A stretch of 64,000 bases of DNA from Legionella sainthelensi (GCF_900637685.1 NZ_LR134388.1:124001-188000), one strand, 5' to 3'; shown: positions 7,924-18,038, counted from the first letter of the stretch. Notes: generated by a model from the letters alone, not told the origin. A program made the numbers and translations.

Positions 7924-10263
7924 CTACTGTATTTTTATTTTTTGCTCCACTTCATTTTCCACGCTCTCGAGCATCTCTTTGAGTTGGTGTAATTTTTTAG
8001 ATGATGCGGTTTCAGGTGTTTTGAAGAATGTATTAACATATCCTGTTTTTGTTGTAGCAACCAATAACGCAGGGATTACAGTAAGCGCTGCGACTACACC
8101 CAATATACCTTTGAGAATGGGATGAATTGTATGCCATAAATCACGGTGTTGTTTAAATTCTCTTGCCGCTTCATGAAAACTGCCATTGCAAAACTGTTTA
8201 AATACTTCAAAGCCTTCTGCAGAGGGCTGTTCAAAAAAAAGTGCGGCATCTTTTAACTTGCCATACAAATTTAAGGCGACTTGAGTCACATTTTTGTAGT
8301 TTGCGTTGTGCTTTTGTTTTTGTTGTAGATCCAAAACAATCACATTAAATTGTTTTACAAAATTTAAATACTCGCTCTTCTGTTCAATTAGCATTTTCGC
8401 TAGCGCTTTGGTCGCTGCTTCTTTGGCAATTGGTATGAAGTTTTGTTGATGTTCTTGCTGCGCCTTCACTAGTGCTTTATCGAAAGCTTTTTGTGCTGCT
8501 TCTTTGGCAATTAGTATGAAGTTTTGTTGATGTTCTTGCTGCGCCTTCACTAGTGCTTTATCGAAAGCTTTTTGTGCTGCTTCTTTGGCAATTGGTATGA
8601 AGTTTTGTTGATGTTCTTGCTGCGCCTGTAATAGAGCTTTATCGAAAGCTTTTTGTGCTGCTTCTTTGGCAATTGGTATGAAGTTTTGTTGATGTTCTTG
8701 CTGCGCCTGTAATAGAGCTTTATCGAAAGCTTTTTGTGCTGCTTCTTTGGCAATTGGTATGAAGTTTTGTTGATGTTCTTGCTGCGCCTGTAATAGTGCT
8801 TTATCGAAAGCTTTTTGTGCTGCTTCTTTGGCAACTGGTACGAAATTTTGCTGGTGTTCTTGCTGTGCCTGTAATAGTGCTTTATCGAAAGCTTTTTGTG
8901 CTGCTTCTTTGGCAACTGGTACGAAATTTTGCTGGTGTTCTTGCTGTGCCTGTAATAGTGCTTTATCGAAAGCTTTTTGTGCTGCTGCTTTGGCAATTGG
9001 TACAAAATTTTGCTGGTGTTCTTGTTGCGCATTTAATAGCACTTTATCTAAAGCTTTTTGTACTCCTTCCTCGGATATTGGTTCAAACTGTTGTTGTATT
9101 GTAATTGGTTTCAGTGCTCGCTTATTTGTTTCTTCTTTATCTAGAGTTACTGGTGCCGTTGCGTCAAATTCTTTATGCATTACTGTTGCTTCATTGCGTC
9201 TCATGTCCTCTAATGTTTCTGAAATTAATTTCTTTAATTGTGCTTTGCAATAACTGTCTTGTGTTTCAGGAAGCAAGGAATTGAACCGTTCGACCATGGA
9301 CGGCGCTATTGATCTAACCATCACTGTCATTGGCATTGTAACCCAACTCATCGTGGCTAATACTGTGGATTTCACACTATCAGCCTGAGTTAGGTTTTGT
9401 AGGGGAGCCATATCTTCAATAAATGTTGCTTTTTTCTCTTCCGGAAGATTAACCATCAAAGCATTAAATTGTTCTTTGTGAGCAGTAATGAAGTCTAAAA
9501 AGTATTTTCTTCCAATGACTTGGGAGTCGTTTTCATTCGCCTTGTTAAGAAGATCCTGCAGCATATCTACGTCATTTGCTTTCGCACTTATTGCCGTCTC
9601 GTTAGAAAGTGGTGGATGCATTTCTATCGGGGTAATTTGAGCTTCTTCTGTTTCATTTGCAAGATTTTTTTCTTTTTCATTATCCATTACAGCGGTGATT
9701 ACTTCTGTTTCTAAAATGACTTTTGCTTCTTCCTGGGTAATTGCTTCGAGTTCTTGTGGGATGAGTACTGGTTGATCTATTATCGTGTTTTTAACCAAAG
9801 CTTCTTCTTGCTCTTGATGTTCCAGTTCTTTTAATAATTTTTTAGCTTCTTGTATTTGTCCTTTTAACACATCCTTTTTATCCTTTGTCGCTGTTTTAGT
9901 GAACAAAATCACTTCTTTAATTGTGCTGATATGTTCTTTGCGCGTGCTAAAATTGTTACTATCAAATATTCGGTTCAGTTGTTCGGTTATATAGATCCCT
10001 TTAGTTATTGCTAATTGGTGCTTCAATTCATCTTTAATCTCTTTAAATGCTACTTTTCTAGAACGCTTAGTTCTCTTGCTGTAGTCGTCCATATGGCTTA
10101 AAGTTTCCATAGATTCATTATATTCAGTTATTATTTCTTTGCATAAACGAAGTTTTAGTTGTGCCTCAGAAGATTGTTCTGCATCTTTTATCTTTATTTT
10201 AAGGCTATTTAGTAACTTACCTAATTCTAATCTTGCATCTTGTTCTTTAGTAAATTTTGGCAT
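7924..10263 (-). CDS. Large coiled-coil protein with eight 27-residue tandem repeats, effector-like
   Basis: I do not recognise this 779-residue protein. Residues 1-~400 are helical and charged. Then come eight near-identical 27-residue units of the form AAQKAFDKALLQ / AQQEHQQNF(I/V)P(I/V)AKE and a degenerate ninth. One hydrophobic segment lies near residues 717-738, and a charged helix ends the protein. There is no signal peptide. I choose ATG 10263 (MPKFTKEQ) over the upstream GTG at 10272 because AGGGTGA is correctly spaced before it. Each unit begins with an Ala-rich amphipathic stretch, so the array is probably an extended helical rod. A Dot/Icm-type effector is a reasonable guess. The convergent thioesterase gene ends beyond a hairpin. 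Confidence 0.8.
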   Translation of the reverse strand: MPKFTKEQDARLELGKLLNSLKIKIKDAEQSSEAQLKLRLCKEIITEYNESMETLSHMDDYSKRTKRSRKVAFKEIKDELKHQLAITKGIYITEQLNRIFDSNNFSTRKEHISTIKEVILFTKTATKDKKDVLKGQIQEAKKLLKELEHQEQEEALVKNTIIDQPVLIPQELEAITQEEAKVILETEVITAVMDNEKEKNLANETEEAQITPIEMHPPLSNETAISAKANDVDMLQDLLNKANENDSQVIGRKYFLDFITAHKEQFNALMVNLPEEKKATFIEDMAPLQNLTQADSVKSTVLATMSWVTMPMTVMVRSIAPSMVERFNSLLPETQDSYCKAQLKKLISETLEDMRRNEATVMHKEFDATAPVTLDKEETNKRALKPITIQQQFEPISEEGVQKALDKVLLNAQQEHQQNFVPIAKAAAQKAFDKALLQAQQEHQQNFVPVAKEAAQKAFDKALLQAQQEHQQNFVPVAKEAAQKAFDKALLQAQQEHQQNFIPIAKEAAQKAFDKALLQAQQEHQQNFIPIAKEAAQKAFDKALLQAQQEHQQNFIPIAKEAAQKAFDKALVKAQQEHQQNFILIAKEAAQKAFDKALVKAQQEHQQNFIPIAKEAATKALAKMLIEQKSEYLNFVKQFNVIVLDLQQKQKHNANYKNVTQVALNLYGKLKDAALFFEQPSAEGFEVFKQFCNGSFHEAAREFKQHRDLWHTIHPILKGILGVVAALTVIPALLVATTKTGYVNTFFKTPETASSKKLHQLKEMLESVENEVEQKIKIQ
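8419..9066 (-). repeat. Tandem 81-bp coding repeat, eight units
   Basis: Eight exact 81-base periods (27 codons) inside the 779-residue protein. The first unit in reading order (9066 downward) is the most divergent and a ninth decayed unit follows 8419. Sequence variants are clustered: units 2-3 share one set of synonymous changes (FVPVAKE), units 4-6 another (FIPIAKE), and units 7-8 carry ALVKAQ. This is what block duplication or unequal crossing-over would leave. Because 81 is divisible by 3, the other frames also stay open here; those ORFs are artefacts. Confidence 0.95.
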
Positions 10264-10610
10264 GATGATCACCCTGTAAAATTTTAAAAATTTTGCTAAA
10301 AATTAATTAACTCGCCTTATCGGTGACATTCTTTTTTGGAAAAATGAAACTTATCCGTTTTTCTTTAAGCCACAGTATTACTCACCAAATGCGATATCGA
10401 GCCAGAGAGAACACAATTAGAACAATCAGATCTTGATTAATCCAACCAAATGAATTTATATGTGATATAAAAAAATTAGTTAATTACTGATAAAATTAGA
10501 AAAATATATGATGCGAATGATGTAACTAGTTGTTTTATTTCTTGTGAAATATGATTCTCTTCTTTAAGAAGTCTGCTATCGTGAGAAATTTGGGATGACA
10601 GACTTTTAAA
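10264..10610. other. Intergenic region, no gene seen
   Basis: 347 bases, very AT-rich, between two minus-strand genes. It must contain the promoter of the repeat-protein gene. I see no tRNA, no strong hairpin and no convincing ORF. Confidence 0.6.
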
Positions 10611-10967
10611 TTAAGGTTTTGCAATCGATGGAGAAGGTTGCTGATCCGTTAATTCAAATACAAGCGTGTTGATGTTTGTTTTGATCTCTTTATATAGTTT
10701 CGCGGCTTCTTCCATTTGATGTTTCGCGATCATTTTCGGGAGTTCGCTTTCCAGTTCAGCTAAAGCATTTTTTTGCAAGTTCTCTACAATAGGTAAAATT
10801 TTATCAGGGGTAAAGTTTCTATTGATAAGCGCCCTGATTTTTATTATTTGAGAAGTGGATTCGTTATAATTTGTCATATCATTCGTATCTTCAAGGTCTG
10901 CTTTTTGTAGATTAGCCAGCTTGATTAATGCACTTCTTACTTTTTCAATGAGTTCTTTATTAGACAT
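10611..10967 (-). CDS. Small helical hypothetical protein
   Basis: 118 residues, unrecognised. It is soluble, rich in Lys/Glu/Leu and predicted by eye to be almost entirely helical, with a Pro-rich tail (DQQPSPSIAKP). There are no Cys, membrane segments or signal peptide. The start is supported by AGGAAG upstream of the ATG. The Shine-Dalgarno overlaps the stop codon of a 49-codon ORF just upstream, so the two may be co-transcribed. It lies next to the repeat protein and has similar helical composition, but I see no clear homology between them. Confidence 0.6.
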   Translation of the reverse strand: MSNKELIEKVRSALIKLANLQKADLEDTNDMTNYNESTSQIIKIRALINRNFTPDKILPIVENLQKNALAELESELPKMIAKHQMEEAAKLYKEIKTNINTLVFELTDQQPSPSIAKP

Positions 10968-10977
10968 AATATTCTTC

Positions 10978-11127
10978 CTACACTGTGTGTAATGTTTTAT
11001 GGCTTACTTCATTTTCTGAATTATTTTTGATTTCATTAACATTTTTCAAATGTTCCAATTGGTTTTTATAATTATGAAATTGATTTATTTGTTCTAGGCA
11101 TTCCAAATTTTTCTCGTATACCGCCAT
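10978..11127 (-). CDS. Possible 49-residue coiled-coil small protein
   Basis: Open frame from ATG (11127) to TAG (10978) reading MAVYEKNLECLEQINQ and onward in a Lys/Glu/Asn-rich helical style like its neighbours. The stop lies 10 bases before the next gene's start and abuts that gene's Shine-Dalgarno. I see no clear ribosome-binding site for this ORF, so it may be a small protein, an upstream regulatory ORF, or the degraded end of a larger helical gene. Confidence 0.35.
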   Translation of the reverse strand: MAVYEKNLECLEQINQFHNYKNQLEHLKNVNEIKNNSENEVSHKTLHTV

Positions 11128-11511
11128 GGTTTTACGATTAATTTCTTAAGCTCATATTAAAAAGCTTAACAAGCCAATCTTATGAAACGCTGATCGCAGA
11201 ACTCTAATTTTGAATAATGTATTCTTGATTGGGCAAAATGGATTAAGGAAAAATAAAGAAACATTGCGGATCAATAATTGTAAGCCCCCTGTTTCTCATC
11301 AATTTTTATTTGGCAACAATGAAACTCACTTCAAATAATTATGGTGTTTAAGTTAAGTCAATTTGAGCTCATTTCGCATGAGAATGGCTATTACAAGCAA
11401 TAATTGGGATAAAAAGTGGGAAGCCGTTATTGCTTCTCGGCCACATAGATGTAACTATAAATGTTGCGCTTCCGGTGTATAATTGATTTTAGTTTGTTGT
11501 TTGAGGATACC
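11128..11511. other. Intergenic region upstream of the cyclase operon
   Basis: 384 bases between a minus-strand small ORF and the plus-strand outer-membrane gene, so it should hold divergent promoters. A TATAAT at 11478-11483 lies 28 bases before the ATG at 11512 and is a plausible -10 box, but I see no good -35. Nothing else stands out. Confidence 0.45.
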
Positions 11512-12477
11512 ATGAAAAAACAAAGGATTGTACTTAGCTTATTTTGTTCGTTTTATCTCATTTCAAGTTTTGCCTCTACCTCATTGAATAAGGAAAAGCA
11601 AACAACAGGGGTTAATAATAATCCTCTATTTTACCTGCAAGGCATTTATAGTTATCGCGATTTCAAATTTAAATCAGCTAAATTTGCGAATTATAACAGT
11701 TTTCAAGGCCATTCAAATTTTTATGCATTAGGGGCCAATAACCTGCAAATAATGAAGGGGCTTACCGGAGGTTTATTTATTTACAGGGCTGACATGAGTT
11801 TGGGGTCTAACGTGCTTATTTTTCCTACCCCGCTTATTAAAACAACCCAATCAATCCATAACAATTCGCTTTTTGGTCATTTAACAAAATCGATTATGCC
11901 CCATTTATTTGTCGATTTTTATGGTGGTTATGGACAAAATAAGCTTAATTATCTCTCATTAATGGCGCCTAATACGCCTAATCAACAAACTGCTTCAGCT
12001 ACGAATCATAGCAATAATTGGTTTGTAAGTTTAAGTACTTTATATAACACTGTTTTTCATAATTTTTTAATTACCGGTGCTTTTAGTGTTTTGCATAACG
12101 AAATTAAACAAAATGGATTTACTTATTTTTTCCGCCCTAATTTAGTCTCCAATACCATAGCACCGCTCACCAATAAGTCATCGTATCTTTTAGAAAACGC
12201 GGAGATAGGCTACAAAATCACCCAAACCATAGAACCTTTTATCAATGGAGGCCTAATTCAGGTTGTCCAGTTTTCAAATAGCCGTCCGCTTATCTCAGGT
12301 ACATTAGTGAGTACCGCGCCTGAATTTAATTTAAATCAAAATGGATTCCAAGTTGGTGGAGGCGTTAATTTTGCATTGAAAAAAGTGACCTTGCGTTTGG
12401 AACAACAATATGTACAACGCGCTAATGTTTATCATAGTAACCTCTCCATAGTTTCATTAAAAATTGCCATGGATTAA
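11512..12477 (+). CDS. Outer-membrane beta-barrel-like protein, first gene of cyclase operon
   Basis: 321 residues from the ATG at 11512 (MKKQRIVLSLFCSFYL), which has GAGG just upstream. The alternative start 17 codons earlier would add a stretch in front of an obvious Sec signal peptide. The mature part is rich in Asn, Ser and aromatic residues with alternating polar/hydrophobic stretches (FVDFYGGYGQNKLNYL, VTLRLEQQYVQRANVY), as in outer-membrane barrels; the C-terminus ends in Asp rather than Phe. No specific family is recognised. Its stop is 11 bases before the CHASE2-cyclase gene, and a FecR-domain gene follows, so it is probably part of an envelope-sensing cassette. Confidence 0.7.
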   Translation: MKKQRIVLSLFCSFYLISSFASTSLNKEKQTTGVNNNPLFYLQGIYSYRDFKFKSAKFANYNSFQGHSNFYALGANNLQIMKGLTGGLFIYRADMSLGSNVLIFPTPLIKTTQSIHNNSLFGHLTKSIMPHLFVDFYGGYGQNKLNYLSLMAPNTPNQQTASATNHSNNWFVSLSTLYNTVFHNFLITGAFSVLHNEIKQNGFTYFFRPNLVSNTIAPLTNKSSYLLENAEIGYKITQTIEPFINGGLIQVVQFSNSRPLISGTLVSTAPEFNLNQNGFQVGGGVNFALKKVTLRLEQQYVQRANVYHSNLSIVSLKIAMD

Positions 12478-12488
12478 GGGAGGGGGCT

Positions 12489-14711
12489 TTGATTAAGGCA
12501 ATTAAAACTAGAACGATTCAATTAGGTTTGGGGAGCCTCTGCCTCATTTTTATTCTTTTATTACAAAGTGAACAACCTGCTTTTTTAAATCGTATTAATG
12601 GTCTTGTCTATGATTATTTATCCAAATTGAGTTTACATCAAAAAAAGCAATTCCCGAGAGTAGCGATTATCGATATTGACGATTATTCTGTCCAACAAGA
12701 AGGTCGTTGGCCGTGGCCGCGCGATAAAATCGCTCTCCTACTGAATAATCTAAAAAATCTTGGGGTACAGGTTGTTGCTTTTGACATCGTGTTTTCTGAG
12801 GTTGAAAAAAATTATGCCCTAAGTCTAAAAGAAAAAGTAGCTCAACTACCTTTTGCACAAAAGGATATGCAACAGCAAATTCTGCACCTACTGAGTGAGA
12901 TAGAACCCTATGTCGATAATGATCAAATTTTCGCTTCTTCCTTATCAAGTAACAATGCCGTTCTCGGTTATTTATTACATTATGATGCGCAGGTAAAAAA
13001 AGGTGCTTTACCTCGCCCTTTGCTGGATCAAAATAAGCAACCTATTGATGCCACGAATTACATTGTACCTGAGTTTTTGGGGTATAATGGAATTTTACCT
13101 TTATTCTTAAAGGCTTCTCCCCATGCTGGTTTCGTTTCCAATATTCCAGATCTTGATGGTGTAATTCGGCATGGAAGCTTATTAGGAAATTATGCCAATA
13201 AATTGTATGCAAACATTGCGCTTGCAGCTGCGATGCAATATCTAGCGGCGGATCACGTAAAATTAGTGACGCATGTGAGTCGTGGTAAAGAACTTTTAGA
13301 TGGGATCACCATTAAAGATATTTTTATCCCGACGAATCATAAAGGGCAAATACTTATCCCCTTTTGGGGATTACCAGGCACTATTGATTACTATTCAGCA
13401 AGTGATGTGATACAAAAGAAACTATCACCCAATGAGCTTGCTGGTTCCATTGTGATTGTTGGTTCCACTATGGTACTTTTAGCTGATCTCCACCAAACTC
13501 CTTTATCTCAAACTTTTCCAGGCGCTGAAATAAATGCCAATATAATTACAGCCATTTTGACTCAAGCAGCCCTGGTCGAATTTAATTGGAATACCATCAC
13601 GGGCATACTGACGATTTGTGCATTAGGTGGTATTTTAGTGCTCGCATTTCCTTTGTGTAGTCCTTTTATCCTGCTGCTTTTTTATTTTCTTATTATTATT
13701 GTAATTTCAGGCATTTCTTTTTTATTGTTTAATTATCAAAATATCTTTATTGCCCCAGCACTAATATTTTTATTAAGTACTTTATTAGCAATTATTAATT
13801 TTTCATATGATTTCATCCTTGAAAAGCGACAAAAAAACAAAATAAAACAATTATTTGGGCAATATGTTCCTCCTTCTTATGTAAAGAAACTTACGGATTT
13901 TTCAGAAACGTACAGTATGGAAGGTGAAACGCGTGAGATGACAGTTTTTTTTGCAGATATCCGTGATTTTACTACCTTAAGTGAACATTTAGAGGCTAAA
14001 GAAATTAAACGGTTACTGAATGAGTTTTTTACGCCAATTACGGATATTATTTTTAGTCATAAAGGCACAATCGATAAATACGTGGGCGATATGATCATGG
14101 CTTTTTGGGGGGCGCCTTTACCTGATGACGATCACTGTTATCATGCTATTTCAGCCGCTTTAACGATTAAAGATAATTTAGAAGAAATTAATAAAAAATT
14201 ATTAGAGGTGAACTTGCCCTACATCAGGATAGGTATGGGACTTGCCACGGGATTAATGGATGTAGGAGACATGGGATCAGAGTTTCGTCGTTCCTACACA
14301 GTCCTAGGTGATACCGTAAATTTAGCATCACGGTTACAAGATTTAACCAAATACTATCAAATTCCTATCTTAGTTAATGAGTCATCACAAATGAAAGAGA
14401 CTCCTTTTCTATGGCGTTTAGTGGATCAAATTACCGTGAAGGGACGACATATTCCATTAAAAATTTATGAGCCTTTAGGCTATAAACAAGATGCTTCACC
14501 TGAGCTTTTAGCCGGGTTACAAGAATATGAGCAAGGATTAAAATGCTATTATGGACAAGAGTGGGACAAGGCAAAAGAACAATTTCTAAAATTACTGGCA
14601 CGAGATCCCGAACGGCATCTTTATCAAATTTTTTTGAGTCGTATTGAAGAGTTCATTCAAAAACCACCGCCAAAAGACTGGAACGGTGTGTTTGTTCATA
14701 CGCAAAAATAA
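12489..14711 (+). CDS. CHASE2-domain class III adenylate/guanylate cyclase
   Basis: 740-residue membrane sensor cyclase. A first membrane helix (about 12-28) leads into a periplasmic CHASE2 domain (about 30-340; it has the typical VAIIDIDDYSVQQEGRWPW and VVAFDIVFSE). Three further membrane helices (about 350-445) precede the catalytic domain (about 480-660). Metal-binding aspartates are D490 (FFADIRDFT) and D534 (KYVGDMIMAFWG). The purine-contacting Lys (TIDKYVGD) and Asp (VLGDTVNLASRL), the latter's Asn and the following Arg are present, so the enzyme should be active and make cAMP. The start is a TTG preceded by GGGAGGGGG; no in-frame ATG exists before residue ~110 and the first helix needs this start. 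Confidence 0.9.
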   Translation: MIKAIKTRTIQLGLGSLCLIFILLLQSEQPAFLNRINGLVYDYLSKLSLHQKKQFPRVAIIDIDDYSVQQEGRWPWPRDKIALLLNNLKNLGVQVVAFDIVFSEVEKNYALSLKEKVAQLPFAQKDMQQQILHLLSEIEPYVDNDQIFASSLSSNNAVLGYLLHYDAQVKKGALPRPLLDQNKQPIDATNYIVPEFLGYNGILPLFLKASPHAGFVSNIPDLDGVIRHGSLLGNYANKLYANIALAAAMQYLAADHVKLVTHVSRGKELLDGITIKDIFIPTNHKGQILIPFWGLPGTIDYYSASDVIQKKLSPNELAGSIVIVGSTMVLLADLHQTPLSQTFPGAEINANIITAILTQAALVEFNWNTITGILTICALGGILVLAFPLCSPFILLLFYFLIIIVISGISFLLFNYQNIFIAPALIFLLSTLLAIINFSYDFILEKRQKNKIKQLFGQYVPPSYVKKLTDFSETYSMEGETREMTVFFADIRDFTTLSEHLEAKEIKRLLNEFFTPITDIIFSHKGTIDKYVGDMIMAFWGAPLPDDDHCYHAISAALTIKDNLEEINKKLLEVNLPYIRIGMGLATGLMDVGDMGSEFRRSYTVLGDTVNLASRLQDLTKYYQIPILVNESSQMKETPFLWRLVDQITVKGRHIPLKIYEPLGYKQDASPELLAGLQEYEQGLKCYYGQEWDKAKEQFLKLLARDPERHLYQIFLSRIEEFIQKPPPKDWNGVFVHTQK

Positions 14712-14752
14712 GTGTTGTCTATTGTTTAATTAATATATTGCTAGGAAAGCAA

Positions 14753-15463
14753 ATGAAAAATTTAATGGTTATCAGTGTACTCTTTTACTCCATCAATGCA
14801 GTAGCACAACCTGTTGCTAAAGTATTAAATGTCACCAATACAGCAATCGCTAAAAAGGGCAACATACAACGAATACTTTCTCCAGGCTCAACTATTCATA
14901 TAGGAGAATCAATCATCACTAAAGCGAATGCCAAAATAGATATTCAATATGAAAACGGTACTCTTGTCGCGGTACAAAAAAACTCTAATTATGAGACTGT
15001 GGCGTATACACCACAGGCAGCATTAAAATTAAAAGCCAAATTAAATAATGGTGCAATTGAATACAAATCTACTGGAAAAAAGAAAGGTCTCATCCAAACA
15101 CCTGTTGTCGCCCTTGCGATTCAGGGCACGCAATTCAAACTCATTGCAGCACCACAAAAAACATACATCCAAGTTACTGAAGGAATGGTAAAAAGTGGCA
15201 ACGAACTTCTCGGTCCTTCACAAAAGTTTGCTAGTGGCTCATTTGATAAAAATCAAAAATTTACTCCAGGCCGTATTCCCTGGAATACTTACAGCAGCTT
15301 AAGTGCTGCAAATATGGCGCTGCCCACCCAAAATGAGGCTGTTATACTGAGTAATGAACTCAATATGGAGTTAGTAGCGAATGTGAGTACAAATGCCGCT
15401 ATAGATAGCTTGGTAACTATGCCTCCAACGGAGCTTGCAGAGCTCATTATCGGTTGCCAATAG
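14753..15463 (+). CDS. Secreted FecR-domain protein
   Basis: 236 residues from the ATG at 14753, which has AGGA correctly placed; the in-frame TTG at 14738 is ignored. A signal peptide MKNLMVISVLFYSINAVAQP has a good AVA|Q cleavage site. The core matches the FecR domain, with the late signature TPVVALAIQGTQFKL. This is periplasmic and has no anti-sigma membrane part, unlike classical FecR. FecR-domain proteins and CHASE2 cyclases often occur together. Here the FecR protein is probably a periplasmic partner of the CHASE2 sensor and the barrel protein, though no ligand can be named. Confidence 0.82.
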   Translation: MKNLMVISVLFYSINAVAQPVAKVLNVTNTAIAKKGNIQRILSPGSTIHIGESIITKANAKIDIQYENGTLVAVQKNSNYETVAYTPQAALKLKAKLNNGAIEYKSTGKKKGLIQTPVVALAIQGTQFKLIAAPQKTYIQVTEGMVKSGNELLGPSQKFASGSFDKNQKFTPGRIPWNTYSSLSAANMALPTQNEAVILSNELNMELVANVSTNAAIDSLVTMPPTELAELIIGCQ

Positions 15464-15612
15464 GGGAATAAGCTAATACCTGCTTCTACCAAGGAGGGGA
15501 TCTATTGGATGTATTTCAAACGATAATAGCTGCGCAAAACATAGAGGTGTAGCGGGCAAGAAGACATCTAAGCGATGTGAACCTCTTGCGACCTGTTGAC
15601 CGTTTTGACTTA

Positions 15613-15651
15613 TTAAATGGGCTCATGGCAACAAGGAGCGAGCCCATTTAA
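15613..15651. terminator. Hairpin between convergent genes
   Basis: Perfect 12-base inverted repeat TTAAATGGGCTC (15613-15624) / GAGCCCATTTAA (15640-15651) with a 15-base loop, between the FecR gene end (15463) and the convergent YVTN gene end (15669). Probably terminates both. Confidence 0.65.
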
Positions 15652-15668
15652 AATGAAACGATGTGTAA

Positions 15669-17935
15669 TTACAGATTTCCGGTTATTGCAATGCCAGTTG
15701 GATTAGTAAATCCACTTCCAGTTGTTCCAGGACAACTTAATGCACCAGTACTTTGAGTAATATTACATAAAGATACGGAACTATTGCCGCTATTTGCTAT
15801 ATAGGCAATAGTATTTGCGGAGTTGATCGTGATGCCAAAAGGTTGATTAAATCCACTTCCTGTTGTGCCCGGGCAAGTCAAGGCTCCAGTACTTTGCTCA
15901 ACGCTACATAGAAAAACTTGACTAGGGGTGGTGTCACCAAAACCATTGCTCACGTATGCAAAATTTCCACCAGGATTCAGGGTGATCCGATTAGGATGAT
16001 TAAAGTCTCCTGTATAAACAGCACAAGAAGTAAAATTACCCGTACTTTGATCAATGCCACATGCAGAAATATTATTAGCCAGTTCATTAACTATATAAGC
16101 AAAAGTACCTGCGGAGTTTACTGTAATACCCCCGGCCCGTTAAATCCACTGCCTGTCGTACTCGGGCAACTTAACTCACCAGTGGTTTGATTAATAACAC
16201 ACTGAGAAACGGTGTTATTTCCACTATTAGTGACATAGGCCATAGTGCCTGCAGGATTAATCGCAATATCAATAGGGCTCTGAAAGGAACCGCCGGTTGT
16301 TCCTGGACAATTTAATACTCCGGAGGTTTGATTCACATTGCAAAGAGTAATTAAGCCATTATTTTGATTCACTATATAAGCAAAGCTACCGGTTGGATTA
16401 ATATGTATGGCACGCGGATTGTTAAATCCACTACCGGTTGTTCCTGGACATGTTAATACCCCAGTAGTTTGATTAATATTACAAAGAGATACCGTGTTTG
16501 CTCCACTATTGGTTACATAGGTATATAAAACCACGCAAGTAACGCTTATGTCCGTCACATCTGCCATAACATTTGAACCAGACCCATTACTCACACTACA
16601 TTTGAGTCCACTGGGTTGTTGCTTTACGGTCACGTCGTAACCGCCACCTTCGGCAACAGGTGTAGAAAATTGAAATGAGATTGCATTAGCAGAAACGGAT
16701 AAATCGTCGCCGCCATTATTTTGGAGGACTAGGCCGTCCGTAGTTAATCCCGAAATTGACCCTCCGATTGTATATGTCGTTACACTACAGACAATGCTTA
16801 TATCGGTCACGTTAGCCATAACATTGTAACCTGTAGCATTATCAATGGTACAGGTTAATCCAGCCGGTTGGTGTCGTATGGTGACGGCATAGCTTCCGCC
16901 TTCTGCGATAGGTGTAGAAAATTGAAATGAGGTTGCATTAGCAGAAACGGGTAAATCGTCGCCACCGTTGTTTTGGAGGACCAGGCCGTCCGTAGTTAAT
17001 CCTGAAATTGAACCTCCGATTGTATACGTCGTTGCGCTACAGACAATGCTTATGTTCGTCACATTCGCCATAACATCAGTGCCCGAAGCATTATCAATGG
17101 TACATGTTAGTCCAGCTGGTTGGTGCTGGATAGTCACGCTGTAGCTTCCTCCCGCTGCAATTAGTGTAGAAAATTGAAATGAAGTCGAGTTAGCCGGCAC
17201 AGATAAAGTATCGGTACCATTATTGAGCAGAGTTAATCCACTAGACGTTAGACCAGAAATTGACCCTCCAATGGTATACATAGGGACACTACAGACAATA
17301 CTTATATTGGTTACATTTCCCATAACATCAGTGCCCGAAGCGTTTTCGATGGAGCAGGTTAATCCAGTTGGTTGTTGTACGATGGTGACCTCGTAACTTC
17401 CACCTTCTGGGATAGGTGTTGGAAATTGAAATGAAGTCGCGTTCGCCGGTATCGATAAATCTTCCTTGCCATTATTTCGAATAATTAAACCGTTAGCCGT
17501 TAATCCGGCAACTGAACCTCCTATGGTATAGCCGGCAGCAACAACTTCCATGGTAATATAAGAAGTGCTTGTTCTAGTACCAACGATAGGTATCGACGTG
17601 GCTGGATGTGCAGTGTTACCAGGCAAAAATTTAAGGACACAGCTCTTTTGTGGAGGTAAAATAACACAATTGGAGGCATCTTGAGAAACATCGGTCCAAT
17701 CAGAAGGTAAAGTGGCGTGAATATTCGCTGCTGTTACTCTTTTCGAGTTATTAAAAATGGTGACAGTAGCCGGTACACTAGAACCAGCTGTCATTTGTAC
17801 GACACAATCACCAAGATGATTTTTGCTGAGGCAATTTTTATTAGGTATAATAGACAATGACGCATGAGCCTGTATTAGAATTATTAACCAAGCCATTAAA
17901 ATCATTAGCAACTGCGCGATTTTATTTTTATTCAT
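15669..17935 (-). pseudogene. Secreted YVTN beta-propeller protein, broken by one-base frameshift
   Basis: Starts at ATG 17935 with AAGGA upstream and a Sec signal peptide (MNKNKIAQLLMILMAWLIIL, cleavage near AHA). After an N-terminal beta domain come four ~83-residue modules (YTIGGSISGLTTDGLVLQNN type, each ending in a conserved Cys). Then come about six ~44-residue YVTN propeller units (AYVTNSGNNTVS... TTGxLTCPGTTGSGF). The frame stops at 16118 after the third unit. The missing part continues without interruption in another frame down to 15669. Adding one C to the five-C run at 16129-16133 (plus strand) joins both into 755 residues. As sequenced it yields half a propeller. It is either a sequencing error, a real null or a phase-variable tract. 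Likely role: envelope or secreted protein of unknown ligand. Confidence 0.8.
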
Positions 17936-18038
17936 TAAATATCCTTTTTCTCTTTTAGATGCAATGCTTACCCTATGGTGACTTGATTCGCAAATGTCAC
18001 TACACAATCATATTCAAAAAATATCCGTACAGTTTTAC

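Noticed and set aside
8419..9066. Could the regular repeats be a CRISPR array
   Set aside because: The units are contiguous 81-base coding repeats without unique spacers or cas genes.
8550..9253. Long open frames in other frames and on the opposite strand across the 81-bp repeats
   Set aside because: A repeat length divisible by 3 keeps all frames free of stops; the frames have no ribosome-binding sites and odd composition.
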